A DNA stretch of 34,916 nucleotides from a virus. Location: IMG/VR virus record IMGVR_UViG_3300021961_010493, positions 1 through 34,916 of that record. One strand, written 5' to 3'. How positions within the stretch are numbered: the first letter of the stretch is position 1; each line of letters opens with the position of its first letter. Position numbers and translations under genes: made by a program. Below the pieces are notes generated by a model. It saw only the letters and a program-made list of their open reading frames with translations. It did not search any database and had not been told where the DNA came from. This document shows positions 14,943 through 22,378 of the stretch, piece by piece.

Positions 14943-16040
14943 ATGAGCAAAACAGTATTCAATAGAAATGAAGTAGACTTCACCAAACAGCATATGTTTT
15001 TTGGTGAGGACCAGAATGTCCAACGATATGACCAATTCCGCTATCCCGAGTTTGACAAACTCAATCAAAGGATGCTGGGATATTTTTGGAGACCAGAAGA
15101 GATATCTCTGCAAAAAGATCGTGCTGATTTCCAAACATTTCGTCCTGAACAAAAGCACATCTTCACAGCCAATCTGAAGTACCAAACACTGCTGGATTCT
15201 GTGCAGGGCAGAGGGCCTTGTCTTTCATTCCTACCATACTGCTCATTACCCGAACTGGAAGGTTGTATCATCACTTGGGATTTCATGGAAACCATACACT
15301 CGCGTTCATACACATATATTATGAAGAACGTGTACCCAGATCCATCCGAAGTGTTCGACACAATCCTCAATGATAAAGAAATTGTTAAACGGGCGATATC
15401 TGTCACGGAAAACTATGACAGGTTCTCCGAAGTGGCTCAGAACTATTTCATCAAGGGCCAAGGAGACATGGACGAAGTTCAACGCCAGTTGTATCTGGCC
15501 ATGGTCAATGTGAACATACTCGAAGGCTTGAGATTTTATGTGTCGTTCGCTTGCACATTTGCATTCGGCGAACTAAAGTTGATGGAGGGTTCCGCAAAGA
15601 TTATTTCTTTCATAGCAAGGGATGAAGCAACGCATTTGAACTTGTCCACGCAAATCATCAAGAACTGGCACAACGGAGATGGCGGTATGAAGAAGATAGC
15701 AAACTCTTGCAAAGACGATGTGATCAAGATGTATGAACTCTGTGTGGAAGAAGAAAAAGCATGGGCAAAGCATCTCATGAAGGAAGGCACCATCATAGGA
15801 CTCAACGAAAAACTGTTGGGTCAGTATGTCGAGTTCGTGGCCAACAAGAGATTGAAAGCAATCGGATTCGATCCGTTGTTCGATAGACCAGCAAACGCAA
15901 ACCCACTACCATGGACACAGCACTGGTTGTCATCAGCGGGACTACAGGTGGCTCCTCAAGAGACCGAAGTAGAAAGTTACATCATCGGCGGTGTGAAACA
16001 AGACGTAGACAAAGACACACTGAAAGGATTTACTTTATAA
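14943..16040 (+). CDS. nrdB: Ribonucleoside-diphosphate reductase class Ia, beta subunit
   Basis: This encodes 365 residues, near E. coli NrdB (376). The di-iron ligands and radical Tyr are visible: METIHSRSYTYIMKN holds Glu 116, His 119 and Tyr 123; LEGLRFYVSFACTFAFGE holds the next Glu; and FIARDEATHLNLSTQ supplies Glu and His. The conserved Tyr marks it as a tyrosyl-radical (class Ia-type) enzyme rather than a Tyr-less one. The C-terminal peptide KDTLKGFTL should bind NrdA. Its stop overlaps the next gene's ATG (TAATG). Confidence 0.98.
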   Translation: MSKTVFNRNEVDFTKQHMFFGEDQNVQRYDQFRYPEFDKLNQRMLGYFWRPEEISLQKDRADFQTFRPEQKHIFTANLKYQTLLDSVQGRGPCLSFLPYCSLPELEGCIITWDFMETIHSRSYTYIMKNVYPDPSEVFDTILNDKEIVKRAISVTENYDRFSEVAQNYFIKGQGDMDEVQRQLYLAMVNVNILEGLRFYVSFACTFAFGELKLMEGSAKIISFIARDEATHLNLSTQIIKNWHNGDGGMKKIANSCKDDVIKMYELCVEEEKAWAKHLMKEGTIIGLNEKLLGQYVEFVANKRLKAIGFDPLFDRPANANPLPWTQHWLSSAGLQVAPQETEVESYIIGGVKQDVDKDTLKGFTL

Positions 16041-16357
16041 TGTTGATCGACTCAGGATTTTCAGCCAATGATATCATTGCCATGCGGATCACGGGTGGTG
16101 ATGAAGTTATAGCGAAATTCATATCACAGGATGAAAAAACCATTAAAGTATCCAAACCACTGGCATTGGCGATGACCCAACAGGGCATTGGCATGACACA
16201 GTATCTCATGATGGGTGACATGACTCGCGAATTTGTGTTCAACAAGACATCTGTGGTTACCATGCAAAAAGCCAACAAATCTGCGGCTGACAACTACATC
16301 AAAGGAACAACGGGTATTACTCCTGCTTCTTCAATTCCACCTTTACAAACAAAGTAG
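16040..16357 (+). CDS. Small beta-barrel-like protein coupled to nrdB
   Basis: This encodes 105 residues from ATG 16040, which shares one base with the nrdB stop; longer upstream in-frame starts would lie inside nrdB and are not preferred. The sequence IIAMRITGGDEVIAKFISQD, then TIKVSKPLALAMT and FVFNKTSVVTM looks like the five-strand Sm/Hfq-like fold seen in small T4-like phage proteins of unknown role ('G-x-E-[VI]-[IV]-[AG]-[KR]'). A tail of Ala/Ser/Pro follows. RNA binding is conceivable but unproven. Confidence 0.7.
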   Translation: MLIDSGFSANDIIAMRITGGDEVIAKFISQDEKTIKVSKPLALAMTQQGIGMTQYLMMGDMTREFVFNKTSVVTMQKANKSAADNYIKGTTGITPASSIPPLQTK

Positions 16358-16376
16358 ACAAATTTTTAATCTGAGC

Positions 16377-16384
16377 ATAAAATA
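16377..16384 (+). promoter_or_regulatory. Late-like box before tmRNA
   Basis: ATAAAATA (in CATAAAATAG) lies directly before the first tmRNA piece and could start it near 16390. The match to TATAAATA is partial. Confidence 0.3.
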
Positions 16385-16605
16385 GTATTGCTGATGCTTG
16401 ATGCTATCTCGGACTCCGGGGCAGTACCGGACACCTCCACCATTTCAATCGCTTAAAACATCTTCGGGTGTTCTGAGGGGGTGAAATAGGCTCGACGGAT
16501 AGAGTAGTTGGCAAATACAAATGCAGATGAAAATCTAGCACTTGCGGCCTAATTTAGGCTGACGGGGTTTGGCCCACCTGGCAACAGAAAGGGCCATTTA
16601 AATTA
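16385..16605 (+). ncRNA. ssrA: Transfer-messenger RNA, circularly permuted two-piece form
   Basis: The acceptor piece comes first: T-stem TCCGG/CCGGA with loop GGCAGTA, then the 3' acceptor strand CACCTCC, discriminator A, and an encoded CCA ending at 16442. The coding piece begins at 16477 with GGGGGTGAAATAGGCTCGAC, whose GGGGGTG pairs with CACCTCC (7 bp, one G-U). The tag reading frame is 16511-16552. ACTATC-type helix P2 is supported by CTATC (16404-16408) opposite GATAG (16498-16502), and GGCCC/GGGCC (16571-16575, 16591-16595) forms a likely pseudoknot stem. The 34-nt spacer 16443-16476 to be removed holds a C-TTCG-G hairpin. This permuted order is typical of alphaproteobacteria (and some other lineages). 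The outer ends are estimates. Confidence 0.92.
16511..16552 (+). other. tmRNA-encoded proteolysis tag
   Basis: GCA-AAT-ACA to GCC-TAA encodes ANTNADENLALAA. It starts with Ala-Asn as resume codons usually do and ends ALAA, the ClpX-recognised end of the E. coli tag (ANDENYALAA). Confidence 0.93.
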
Positions 16606-16634
16606 AATACTCACATATAAAGAAAGGTACAGTA
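16602..16634 (+). promoter_or_regulatory. Late-like box and ribosome site after tmRNA
   Basis: ATTAAATA (16602-16609) immediately follows the tmRNA. AGAAAGG (16621-16627) is 7 nt before the GTG at 16635. Confidence 0.4.
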
Positions 16635-16793
16635 GTGAAAGTTAATACAAACCCATTGATTAGATTTATCGTTAAATGCAGAATGTTCTATGCGGACATC
16701 CGTGGACATCACGGCAAGAAGTGGGACTACGAACCTAGCAAATATTATATGGGAGGAATTCAACGTGGCAGAATCAAAAAACGACGATGGTAA
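16635..16793 (+). CDS. Short basic, aromatic protein (52 aa), easily missed
   Basis: GTG 16635 with AGAAAGG 7 nt upstream opens a 52-codon frame: a hydrophobic start (VNTNPLIRFIVKCRMFY), a central RGHHGKKWDYEPSKYYMGG and a basic end IKKRRW. Its 3' part overlaps the next gene's start in another frame, with that gene's ribosome site inside it. Well-spaced Shine-Dalgarno, non-random composition and the need to fill an otherwise empty interval support it. No family is recognised. Confidence 0.6.
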   Translation: MKVNTNPLIRFIVKCRMFYADIRGHHGKKWDYEPSKYYMGGIQRGRIKKRRW

Positions 16794-16962
16794 ATTAGAA
16801 CTTTCTATCAGAGTACTTGGCAATGAATTGATTGCTATCAAAATGGAAGTGAATGACTTTAAAATGAAATGGTTGGTGATCGGTGTGGCAACACTGGTAG
16901 GATTGGGATATGCTGTGTCATCATTTGGTCCAAAACTGATGGACACATTTGGAGCATTATAA
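16765..16962 (+). CDS. Small protein with C-terminal membrane helix
   Basis: This encodes 65 residues from GTG 16765, chosen because GGGAGG (16751-16756) lies 8 nt upstream; an in-frame ATG at 16690 would give 90 residues but lacks a ribosome site and covers the short basic gene. The N-terminal part is charged and helical (DDGKLELSIRVLGNELIAIK), and a membrane segment follows (WLVIGVATLVGLGYAVSSF). It lies one base before the next gene, which has the reverse plan (membrane helix first, coiled coil after), suggesting paired membrane partners. Confidence 0.7.
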   Translation: MAESKNDDGKLELSIRVLGNELIAIKMEVNDFKMKWLVIGVATLVGLGYAVSSFGPKLMDTFGAL

Positions 16963-16963
16963 A

Positions 16964-17443
16964 ATGTGGAAGTGGATAGGTTACATCACCGCAGTCCTGC
17001 CTCTGATTGGTGTGGTGTATGGAGGCTTAAGAATCACCAGTGATCTACAAACATCGATTCAACAGTCTATACAAACATCAACAGATGCTCACTCAAGGAT
17101 AGATTCTATTTCACAATTCCAACAAGACATCAACAAGCAACTGTTAGATTTACAGTCAATCAGTGCTGAAGTGAATGGAATTGTAGGATCATTAGAGCGT
17201 CAGAAAGATGACACAGTCACACGTGGACAACTGGATACTCTGAGAGATCAGATATACGCACTGAGAGACACAGTTGAGCAGATGCGTGACACGTCAAACA
17301 AAGTTTCAGATATCTATAGCAGACTTGACAAGATGGAACGTGAAGTCAACAACACACAGATAGATGATGATCAACGCATTCATAATGCCCTCAAGGACAT
17401 TGAAGAAATATACAGAAGGCTTGATAGGGCCAAGATTGATTAG
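16964..17443 (+). CDS. N-terminally anchored coiled-coil protein
   Basis: This encodes 159 residues from ATG 16964. One membrane helix (MWKWIGYITAVLPLIGVVYG) is followed by a long Gln/Asp/Ser-rich coiled coil (DLQTSIQQSIQTSTDAHSRI to DIEEIYRRLDRAKID) with heptad spacing throughout. There is no lipobox or cleavage motif, so it is a signal-anchored protein whose coiled coil faces the periplasm or the cytoplasm. An i-spanin-like shape is possible, yet there is no adjacent o-spanin. AGGAG for the next gene follows its stop directly. Confidence 0.75.
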   Translation: MWKWIGYITAVLPLIGVVYGGLRITSDLQTSIQQSIQTSTDAHSRIDSISQFQQDINKQLLDLQSISAEVNGIVGSLERQKDDTVTRGQLDTLRDQIYALRDTVEQMRDTSNKVSDIYSRLDKMEREVNNTQIDDDQRIHNALKDIEEIYRRLDRAKID

Positions 17444-17451
17444 GAGATAAA

Positions 17452-17877
17452 ATGTACGAATACAAATGTGAAATATTAAAAGTGGTGGACGGTGACACTG
17501 TGGATGTGGACATCGACTTAGGATTCGGTATTTGGTTAAGGAACGAACGAGTCAGAATAATGGGCATTGACACACCTGAATCCAGAACCAGAGATAAGGT
17601 GGAGAAGAAATTCGGATTGGCATCCAAAGCCAAACTAAAATCACTGCTGGGCAAAACAGGTGTCCTTAAAACACAGGTAAACAAGAACGGCGAAGACATG
17701 AAGGGCAAGTTCGGTCGTATCCTTGGAGACTTCCAAGTGGGTGTTACCACAGCATCGAAAATACTGTGCGAAGAAGGACATGCAGTACCGTACTTCGGCG
17801 GATCCAAGGATGACGTTCAAGCACAGCACAAACTCAATAGAGAAAGATTAGTCAGGGACGGTATAGTCAAACTGTAA
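17452..17877 (+). CDS. Staphylococcal-nuclease-like (thermonuclease) protein
   Basis: This encodes 141 residues. VVDGDTVDVDIDLGFG and RVRIMGIDTPESRTRDK give the SNase OB-fold signature: Asp 13 and 15 region for calcium, Arg in 'VRIMGID' and Glu in 'TPES'. The later KGKFGRILGDF supplies the second conserved Arg. There is no signal peptide, unlike secreted thermonucleases, so it would act inside the infected cell, perhaps in host DNA or RNA breakdown. AGGAG lies 5 nt before the ATG. Its stop overlaps the next gene (TAATG). Confidence 0.9.
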   Translation: MYEYKCEILKVVDGDTVDVDIDLGFGIWLRNERVRIMGIDTPESRTRDKVEKKFGLASKAKLKSLLGKTGVLKTQVNKNGEDMKGKFGRILGDFQVGVTTASKILCEEGHAVPYFGGSKDDVQAQHKLNRERLVRDGIVKL

Positions 17878-18530
17878 TGAAACTGTTTGCCTTAGGTTGC
17901 AGTCTAACCTACGGGCATGGCTTGCCTGACTGTGTGGGCGAGGACATCAAAAATCCAGGTCCCGTGGCCAGCGATCATGCATGGCCCCGCATGTTGTCCG
18001 ACATGTTAGGTGTCGACTGCGTTAATCTTGCACTTCCGGGCATCAGCAACAAATACATACTCAAACGCATATTAGAAACAGCCATTCAACGACAAGACAT
18101 GGTCGTGGTGCAATGGACTTACTTTTCCAGATGGACGGTGTTCAAGGATGACCAAGACCATCAACACATCGGCCCATGGAAAAATGACAGTTTCAAAAAT
18201 TTCTTGGAAAATTATTACACCGACGCCGACTGTGTATTCAATAATGTGCAGATGATAGATCATGCTTGGTTGCACCTTAAATCCATAGGATGTCCTTTTG
18301 TTTTCGCGTGTGCGGAAAAAGGCAACGAAAAATTTTGGAATGAGGAAGACAAGATCAAACATCTGTTCAACCAAAGCGACTTCATCCATGCCCGGTTCGA
18401 CTCGAGCATAAAGGATTTCATGGTGGACAAGGCATTGGACGATCGCCATCCGGGCGAACACAGTCATAGATCTTATGCAAAATACCTAAGAGATCTGCCA
18501 ACTTTTGCCGAGTTGACAAATACCAAATAG
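17877..18530 (+). CDS. SGNH hydrolase-like protein, second copy type
   Basis: This encodes 217 residues beginning MKLFALGCSLTYGHGLPD, the G-[CD]-S block I of SGNH hydrolases right at the N-terminus. WPRMLSDMLGVDCVNLALPG follows as in phage members, MVVVQWTYFSRW stands where block III (G-x-N-D) usually lies but lacks an obvious Asn, and DDRHPGEHSHRSYAKYL carries the D-x-x-H end. The missing Asn may mean altered chemistry. It shares this layout with the protein at 773, so the two are probably distant paralogues. It is cotranslated with the nuclease. Confidence 0.75.
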   Translation: MKLFALGCSLTYGHGLPDCVGEDIKNPGPVASDHAWPRMLSDMLGVDCVNLALPGISNKYILKRILETAIQRQDMVVVQWTYFSRWTVFKDDQDHQHIGPWKNDSFKNFLENYYTDADCVFNNVQMIDHAWLHLKSIGCPFVFACAEKGNEKFWNEEDKIKHLFNQSDFIHARFDSSIKDFMVDKALDDRHPGEHSHRSYAKYLRDLPTFAELTNTK

Positions 18531-18540
18531 ACTTTACAAT
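18513..18540 (+). promoter_or_regulatory. Sigma70-like promoter for hydrolase gene
   Basis: A perfect TTGACA (18513-18518) and TACAAT (18535-18540) are 16 nt apart. The -10 ends 6 nt before ATG 18547, so the predicted start of transcription is at the start codon. Confidence 0.6.
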
Positions 18541-18546
18541 ATAAAC

Positions 18547-19101
18547 ATGATGAGAATACTATTAGTGGTGGTAGCGTTCTTTTTGGGATCAACATGGTGC
18601 AAACTTACCCATGCGTTCGACTACAATATAATCGATCCTGAACTAGAACCCGAAGCCTATTGCATGGCACAGAACATACTGTTCGAGTCCAGCACAGAAC
18701 CCATGGCGGGCAAGATTGCTGTGGGATTGGTGGTCCTCAACCGAGTGAACGACAATCGTTATCCGAACACAATCTGCGAAGTGATCAAACAAGGACCTGA
18801 GTACGAATCTTGGAAAACACAGAAGGACGAAACACTTGATGATGAAGACAGAATTTATTATCCTGTAAAAAACCGATGCCAGTTTTCTTGGTACTGCGAT
18901 GGCAAGTCAGATGAAATCATTGCCTCTGAAAATTGGTACAAGGCACAGATCGTTGCACTTCAACTGTTGGACGGCAAGTTCAAAGGCATGATAGAAGGTG
19001 CTACTCATTACCATGCCAGTTGGGTCAACCCTGCCTGGAGACATGAACTAACTTACATCGGACAAGTGGGCGATCACTTGTTTTATAGGTGGGAATCATA
19101 A
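18547..19101 (+). CDS. Exported SleB-type cell wall hydrolase (Hydrolase_2)
   Basis: This encodes 184 residues. A hydrophobic N-terminus (MMRILLVVVAFFLGSTWC) looks like a signal peptide or signal anchor. The rest matches SleB/CwlJ-like hydrolases: AYCMAQNILFESSTEPMAGK with the conserved catalytic-type Glu in 'E-[AS]', VGLVVLNRVNDNRYPNTICE, CQFSWYCDGKSDE, and THYHASWVNPAWRHEL before a final GDHLFYRWES. Such enzymes cut peptidoglycan glycan strands. With an N-terminal export signal it could be a Sec-exported endolysin. The gene's own promoter and its one-base overlap with a lipoprotein-like gene suggest a lysis or envelope unit. Confidence 0.88.
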   Translation: MMRILLVVVAFFLGSTWCKLTHAFDYNIIDPELEPEAYCMAQNILFESSTEPMAGKIAVGLVVLNRVNDNRYPNTICEVIKQGPEYESWKTQKDETLDDEDRIYYPVKNRCQFSWYCDGKSDEIIASENWYKAQIVALQLLDGKFKGMIEGATHYHASWVNPAWRHELTYIGQVGDHLFYRWES

Positions 19102-19418
19102 TGAAAGTATTGACCTGCCTGATCATGTTGGCCTGCAACAATGCTTCTCTGACCATGTGGACTGGCCATGTGGACCAAGCCAGCCTGATCAATCCTGCAT
19201 TCCAACACTCCATGGACAAGACACAAAACGGTGCTGTGACGTATTGGAACGACCCTACAACCAAAAAAAGTGGTTACATCAAGCCTCTTTACGCATCAAA
19301 GAAGTATGCAGGCCACTGCAGACACTTCGAAATAGCATACTTTTATCCAGATAAAGAGGGCACATATCACTACGGCATAGCCTGTAGAAACAAAGATTCT
19401 TTCTGGCAAGTTAAATAA
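19101..19418 (+). CDS. Small lipoprotein with surface-antigen-like (17 kDa) domain
   Basis: This encodes 105 residues from ATG 19101, sharing one base with the upstream stop; GTG 19089 is a less likely start. The N-terminus MKVLTCLIMLACNNAS resembles a lipobox (M-L-A-C). The rest (AVTYWNDPTTKKSGYIKPLY; GHCRHFEIAYFYP; YHYGIACRNKDSFWQVK) follows the 'W.NP.TG..G.V.P ... CR.F ... G.ACR...G.W' pattern of Rickettsia-type 17-kDa surface antigen domains. Together with the exported hydrolase just upstream it may act at the outer membrane, for example as a spanin-like or surface-altering protein. The domain likeness is by eye. Confidence 0.65.
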   Translation: MKVLTCLIMLACNNASLTMWTGHVDQASLINPAFQHSMDKTQNGAVTYWNDPTTKKSGYIKPLYASKKYAGHCRHFEIAYFYPDKEGTYHYGIACRNKDSFWQVK

Positions 19419-19443
19419 TAAATAAAAGCGAAGGAATAAAACA
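19417..19443 (+). promoter_or_regulatory. Late-like box and ribosome site for gene 19444
   Basis: AATAAATA (19417-19424) is followed by GAAGGA, 9 nt before ATG 19444. This is the long-leader type, as in the other apparently abundant genes. Confidence 0.45.
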
Positions 19444-20094
19444 ATGTGGTCAAACTCAGGTGATATTAGACACTTAAAACATTACAGAGTAACTGTAGAC
19501 ATGTCAGCATACATGACAGAAGAAGGCACTCGCGGTGGCGGTGTTACACCCAACGGAAACTTTCCGGATGGAGTCAAGCACTACTACGCAACAAACCTAA
19601 CTGGCACCAAAAACTCAACAAGAGCAACTACCAATGCCAAAGCACTCAACAGAGAGCGAGGTTTGATGAGATGGGAACAGGTTGTTAAAAATCTTCAAGT
19701 AAATTCAAACTGTGAAATTTTGGACATAGAAATTGTAGAAGCAAATGGTGATGCTCAGGCAACCAATCTACAATTCACAGTGGCCTACGAAGACACAGAC
19801 TCAATCAATATCACAGGCACATCCATTGATGGATCAACAGTCAACAACACAGTTTTATTAAGAATCAAAGAATTGGTAGCACAGGGCATCAACTGTGGCA
19901 CACCAATATCAAATGACTCAACAGTAGCATCAGGCACCATCATAGAACTAAGAACTGTGTACAAACCTGCAACAACTGACACAGAGATTTCGTCAGTCAC
20001 AGCACAATCACCAGATGACACAGGTGAGATATTTGATTCGATCACAGTCGCACAGATTACCACAACTAAATTGGTAAGCGGCGAAGATTCATAA
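19444..20094 (+). CDS. Unknown, probably abundant late protein
   Basis: This encodes 216 residues with no signal peptide. The N-terminal part is basic (SNSGDIRHLKHYRVTVDMSA), followed by Gly-rich TRGGGVTPNG, NFPDGVKHYYATNLTGTKNS and RERGLMRWEQVVKNL, and a beta-rich Thr/Ser/Asp C-terminal half (EDTDSINITGTSIDGSTVNN). Late-like box, ribosome site and single-gene layout suggest strong late expression; a virion surface or tail component would fit the composition. I do not recognise a family, and see no clear alignment to the proteins at 4674 or 6238. Confidence 0.8.
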   Translation: MWSNSGDIRHLKHYRVTVDMSAYMTEEGTRGGGVTPNGNFPDGVKHYYATNLTGTKNSTRATTNAKALNRERGLMRWEQVVKNLQVNSNCEILDIEIVEANGDAQATNLQFTVAYEDTDSINITGTSIDGSTVNNTVLLRIKELVAQGINCGTPISNDSTVASGTIIELRTVYKPATTDTEISSVTAQSPDDTGEIFDSITVAQITTTKLVSGEDS

Positions 20095-20131
20095 TATTTT
20101 TTTCCAAAAAATTTTCACATAAACATATGTG

Positions 20132-20410
20132 ATGAGAAAATATAAAGTCGAGAAATCAGGCCCTATCTTTTGTTCACCGGACAACGGTAAAACAGTCTTC
20201 ATACAACACAAGAATGGTAATAAAACCCTTGTGTACGAATCCGACACAGCGAAATACGATCGCCAAGCATCACGTGAATCATACCTTTCAGACTCGCAGG
20301 CCTGTTTCATCAGAGACAAATATCCTGCCCTCAAAGATGCTTGGAATCAGTACAAGGAAGTGTGGGAACTCACCGTTACCGACGATGATTTGAACTATCC
20401 TTGGTACTGA
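20132..20410 (+). CDS. Small unknown soluble protein
   Basis: This encodes 92 residues from ATG 20132 (a GTG three bases earlier is possible). Basic N-terminus (MRKYKVEKSGPIFCSPDNGK), a beta hairpin (TVFIQHKNGNKTLVYESD) and a helical C-terminal half with many aromatic residues (DAWNQYKEVWELTV) ending NYPWY. No ribosome site or known motif is seen. The upstream region is A/T-rich. Confidence 0.65.
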   Translation: MRKYKVEKSGPIFCSPDNGKTVFIQHKNGNKTLVYESDTAKYDRQASRESYLSDSQACFIRDKYPALKDAWNQYKEVWELTVTDDDLNYPWY

Positions 20411-20414
20411 TTTG

Positions 20415-20422
20415 CTTAAATA
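20415..20422 (+). promoter_or_regulatory. Late-promoter-like box CTTAAATA
   Basis: The box ends 7 nt before ATG 20430, the same spacing as at 8004 and 10965. No Shine-Dalgarno is seen. Confidence 0.45.
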
Positions 20423-20429
20423 TTAGATT

Positions 20430-21845
20430 ATGTTTCTAATTGTATTGGCATTAATATGTGCATTGACCATCTCTGGCGTTGCGATATTCTATTCAGTGAT
20501 AGGACTGGGCGCCATATTTGCGGCGGCCAAAGTTCCAATCTATGTGATGGGAGGAGTGTTGGAAGTAGCCAAACTTGTCACGGCATCCTGGCTGTATCAA
20601 AACTGGAAGAACATTCCATTCCTGCTTAAAACATATTTGACCACTGCTGTCGGAATATTGATGATCATCACATCATTGGGTATATTCGGATTTTTATCCA
20701 AAGCACACGTCGAACAGGCCACACCAGCGGCTGAAACCATCGCCATCATTGACAGACTGGATGAACAAATACTAAGACAACAGAGCACCATCGACAATCT
20801 CACAGCAAAGATTGAAAGACTGCAGGGTGGAGGCAATATCAATGTAAATGATCAAATTGCTCGTGAACAGCAGATCATCGACAATGCAGATGATAAAATC
20901 AAAGCAGATGTTGAACTGATCCAGACCAAAATATCAAACACCCAAAAACAAATAGATGACATACAAATAGATGCAGACAAGAAGATAGACATAGCACGGA
21001 CAGATTCAAAGGAATCCATTCAACGACTGAGAGACGATGCTGATGCAATTATAGTATCGGAACAAAACAAATTGGCACAGCTGGACAAAGCAGTCAACGA
21101 TGTGCTGAATGCCAACAAATCATTCTTCAATGAAGAACAAGAAGCGGCCAAACTCAAAGAATCACAAAAACCAGAACGCAATCAAATAGACGTCAAGATC
21201 AATCAAACCCAAAAGCAACTGGCACAGGACATCAATGCGATCAACACACAGACTGACACCAAGATCGCTGACATCCAAGGTGTTGCAGATGCACAGATAA
21301 CCGATCTCCGTGCTAAAATAGACGGGTTTAATGCTGAAATAAGCGTCTTACAAGCCTCTGTTGCAGAAGAAGTAGCACTTGCCAAGCAAAGAATCAATGA
21401 GATCAACACAGCGGCGATTACAGCAGGAGACAATGCAGAACTACAAATCCGAACTTTCGAACAACAAATAAATGAAGCATACGACACAATAGATGGACTG
21501 AATGCAGAAAAATTCATTGCTGAATCCAAGATAAGAGATCTTGAAGCAGAAGTTGGTCCTATCAAATATATTGCTCAATTTTTCGATGCAGACGGCGAAG
21601 TTGATCTGGAGAGAGCTGTGACATGGTTGATCATTACCATCATGTTTGTGTTCGATCCCCTGGCTGTGTTGCTGTTGATTGCTGTGAACATGAGCCTCAA
21701 GGCAAGATATGGTTGGTCATTCGAAGGGCATGGACATTTGACTGCCAAGGAGTCAGAGTCACTGAACTTGAACAAGCCACATAGAGTGTCTGTGTTAGAA
21801 AAGGTTGTAGAAGACAAATACAAAAAAGGAGAAAACAATGGATAA
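20430..21845 (+). CDS. Large membrane protein with long coiled coil
   Basis: This encodes 471 residues. Three hydrophobic segments at the N-terminus (about 1-22, 24-45 and 66-92, the last YLTTAVGILMIITSLGIFGF) are followed by some 290 residues of Gln/Asp/Ala/Ile-rich coiled coil (RLDEQILRQQSTIDNLTAKI to ESKIRDLEAEVGP) and a final membrane helix (WLIITIMFVFDPLAVLLLIA, about 394-420). The plan, hairpin anchor, long stalk and return helix, suggests a protein that bridges or scaffolds at the membrane. I recall unnamed membrane coiled-coil proteins in T4-like marine phages. Two short coiled-coil genes follow, the first overlapping it. Confidence 0.85.
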   Translation: MFLIVLALICALTISGVAIFYSVIGLGAIFAAAKVPIYVMGGVLEVAKLVTASWLYQNWKNIPFLLKTYLTTAVGILMIITSLGIFGFLSKAHVEQATPAAETIAIIDRLDEQILRQQSTIDNLTAKIERLQGGGNINVNDQIAREQQIIDNADDKIKADVELIQTKISNTQKQIDDIQIDADKKIDIARTDSKESIQRLRDDADAIIVSEQNKLAQLDKAVNDVLNANKSFFNEEQEAAKLKESQKPERNQIDVKINQTQKQLAQDINAINTQTDTKIADIQGVADAQITDLRAKIDGFNAEISVLQASVAEEVALAKQRINEINTAAITAGDNAELQIRTFEQQINEAYDTIDGLNAEKFIAESKIRDLEAEVGPIKYIAQFFDADGEVDLERAVTWLIITIMFVFDPLAVLLLIAVNMSLKARYGWSFEGHGHLTAKESESLNLNKPHRVSVLEKVVEDKYKKGENNG

Positions 21846-22053
21846 ACAAGAAATAATCAACGATCTATGGAAACGCTATTCAAGGACTCTTGAAAGGCTC
21901 AACGAGGCATTAGACCAATTGGCCCAAAAACCCAAGGAAGTGGAACGCATCGTAGAAGTTGAATCTTCATTGAATGTTGAAATGCCGGATGACATCGCAG
22001 CTCTGGAAGCAAAGGTCGAGCAAAAATTAGCGGATGAACAATCCCAACAATAA
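21838..22053 (+). CDS. Short coiled-coil protein
   Basis: This encodes 71 residues, starting inside the 3' end of the preceding gene, with AAAGGAG 7 nt before its ATG. It is helical and acidic (NDLWKRYSRTLERLNEALDQ; DDIAALEAKVEQKLADEQ). It overlaps the next gene by 20 bp. Together with 22034 it may form a heteromeric coiled coil with the long membrane protein; this is context only. Confidence 0.7.
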   Translation: MDKQEIINDLWKRYSRTLERLNEALDQLAQKPKEVERIVEVESSLNVEMPDDIAALEAKVEQKLADEQSQQ

Positions 22054-22378
22054 GATAGCAATTGGAATCCTTTTATCCAAATACTCCAAAGTGCTTGGAT
22101 CTCTCGACGCCTGCTTGGACAAAATCAAACAACTGAGGCAGAAAGTGAAAGAATTAGAAAAGCAAGTCAACAAAACACAGATAGCCAGCACATCGCCCAA
22201 CATAGATTATTGGGGTAGGCCAAAAACTTCAAAAAAACTGATAGATGATATGGCCTACGAACAACAGACCGAACAAAGATACAGAAGATTGGCCAAGGAA
22301 GTCAAGGCAAAGAAATTGGATATAAAAATGTTGAGCGAACAGGAACAGATCATTGTGGAAAGGCTGTTAGATGAATAG
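22034..22378 (+). CDS. Basic coiled-coil protein
   Basis: This encodes 114 residues. A helical Lys/Gln/Glu-rich sequence (YSKVLGSLDACLDKIKQLRQ; KVKELEKQVNKTQ), then a short Pro/Trp linker (SPNIDYWGRPKTSKK) and another helix (EQRYRRLAKEVKAKKLDIKM). The linker resembles 'YWGRPK' joints in small phage helical proteins. It starts in the tail of the preceding gene and overlaps the next by 8 bp. No function is assigned. Confidence 0.7.
   Translation: MNNPNNKIAIGILLSKYSKVLGSLDACLDKIKQLRQKVKELEKQVNKTQIASTSPNIDYWGRPKTSKKLIDDMAYEQQTEQRYRRLAKEVKAKKLDIKMLSEQEQIIVERLLDE

Noticed and set aside
15911-16039. Longer N-terminus for the 16040 gene beginning at 15911.
   Set aside because: This would lie within nrdB; the TAATG overlap at 16038 is the usual coupling arrangement and the extension is not protein-like.
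12588-16040. Intein or self-splicing intron in the nrd genes, common in phages.
   Set aside because: Both reading frames are continuous, of normal length, with all active-site motifs at normal spacing.
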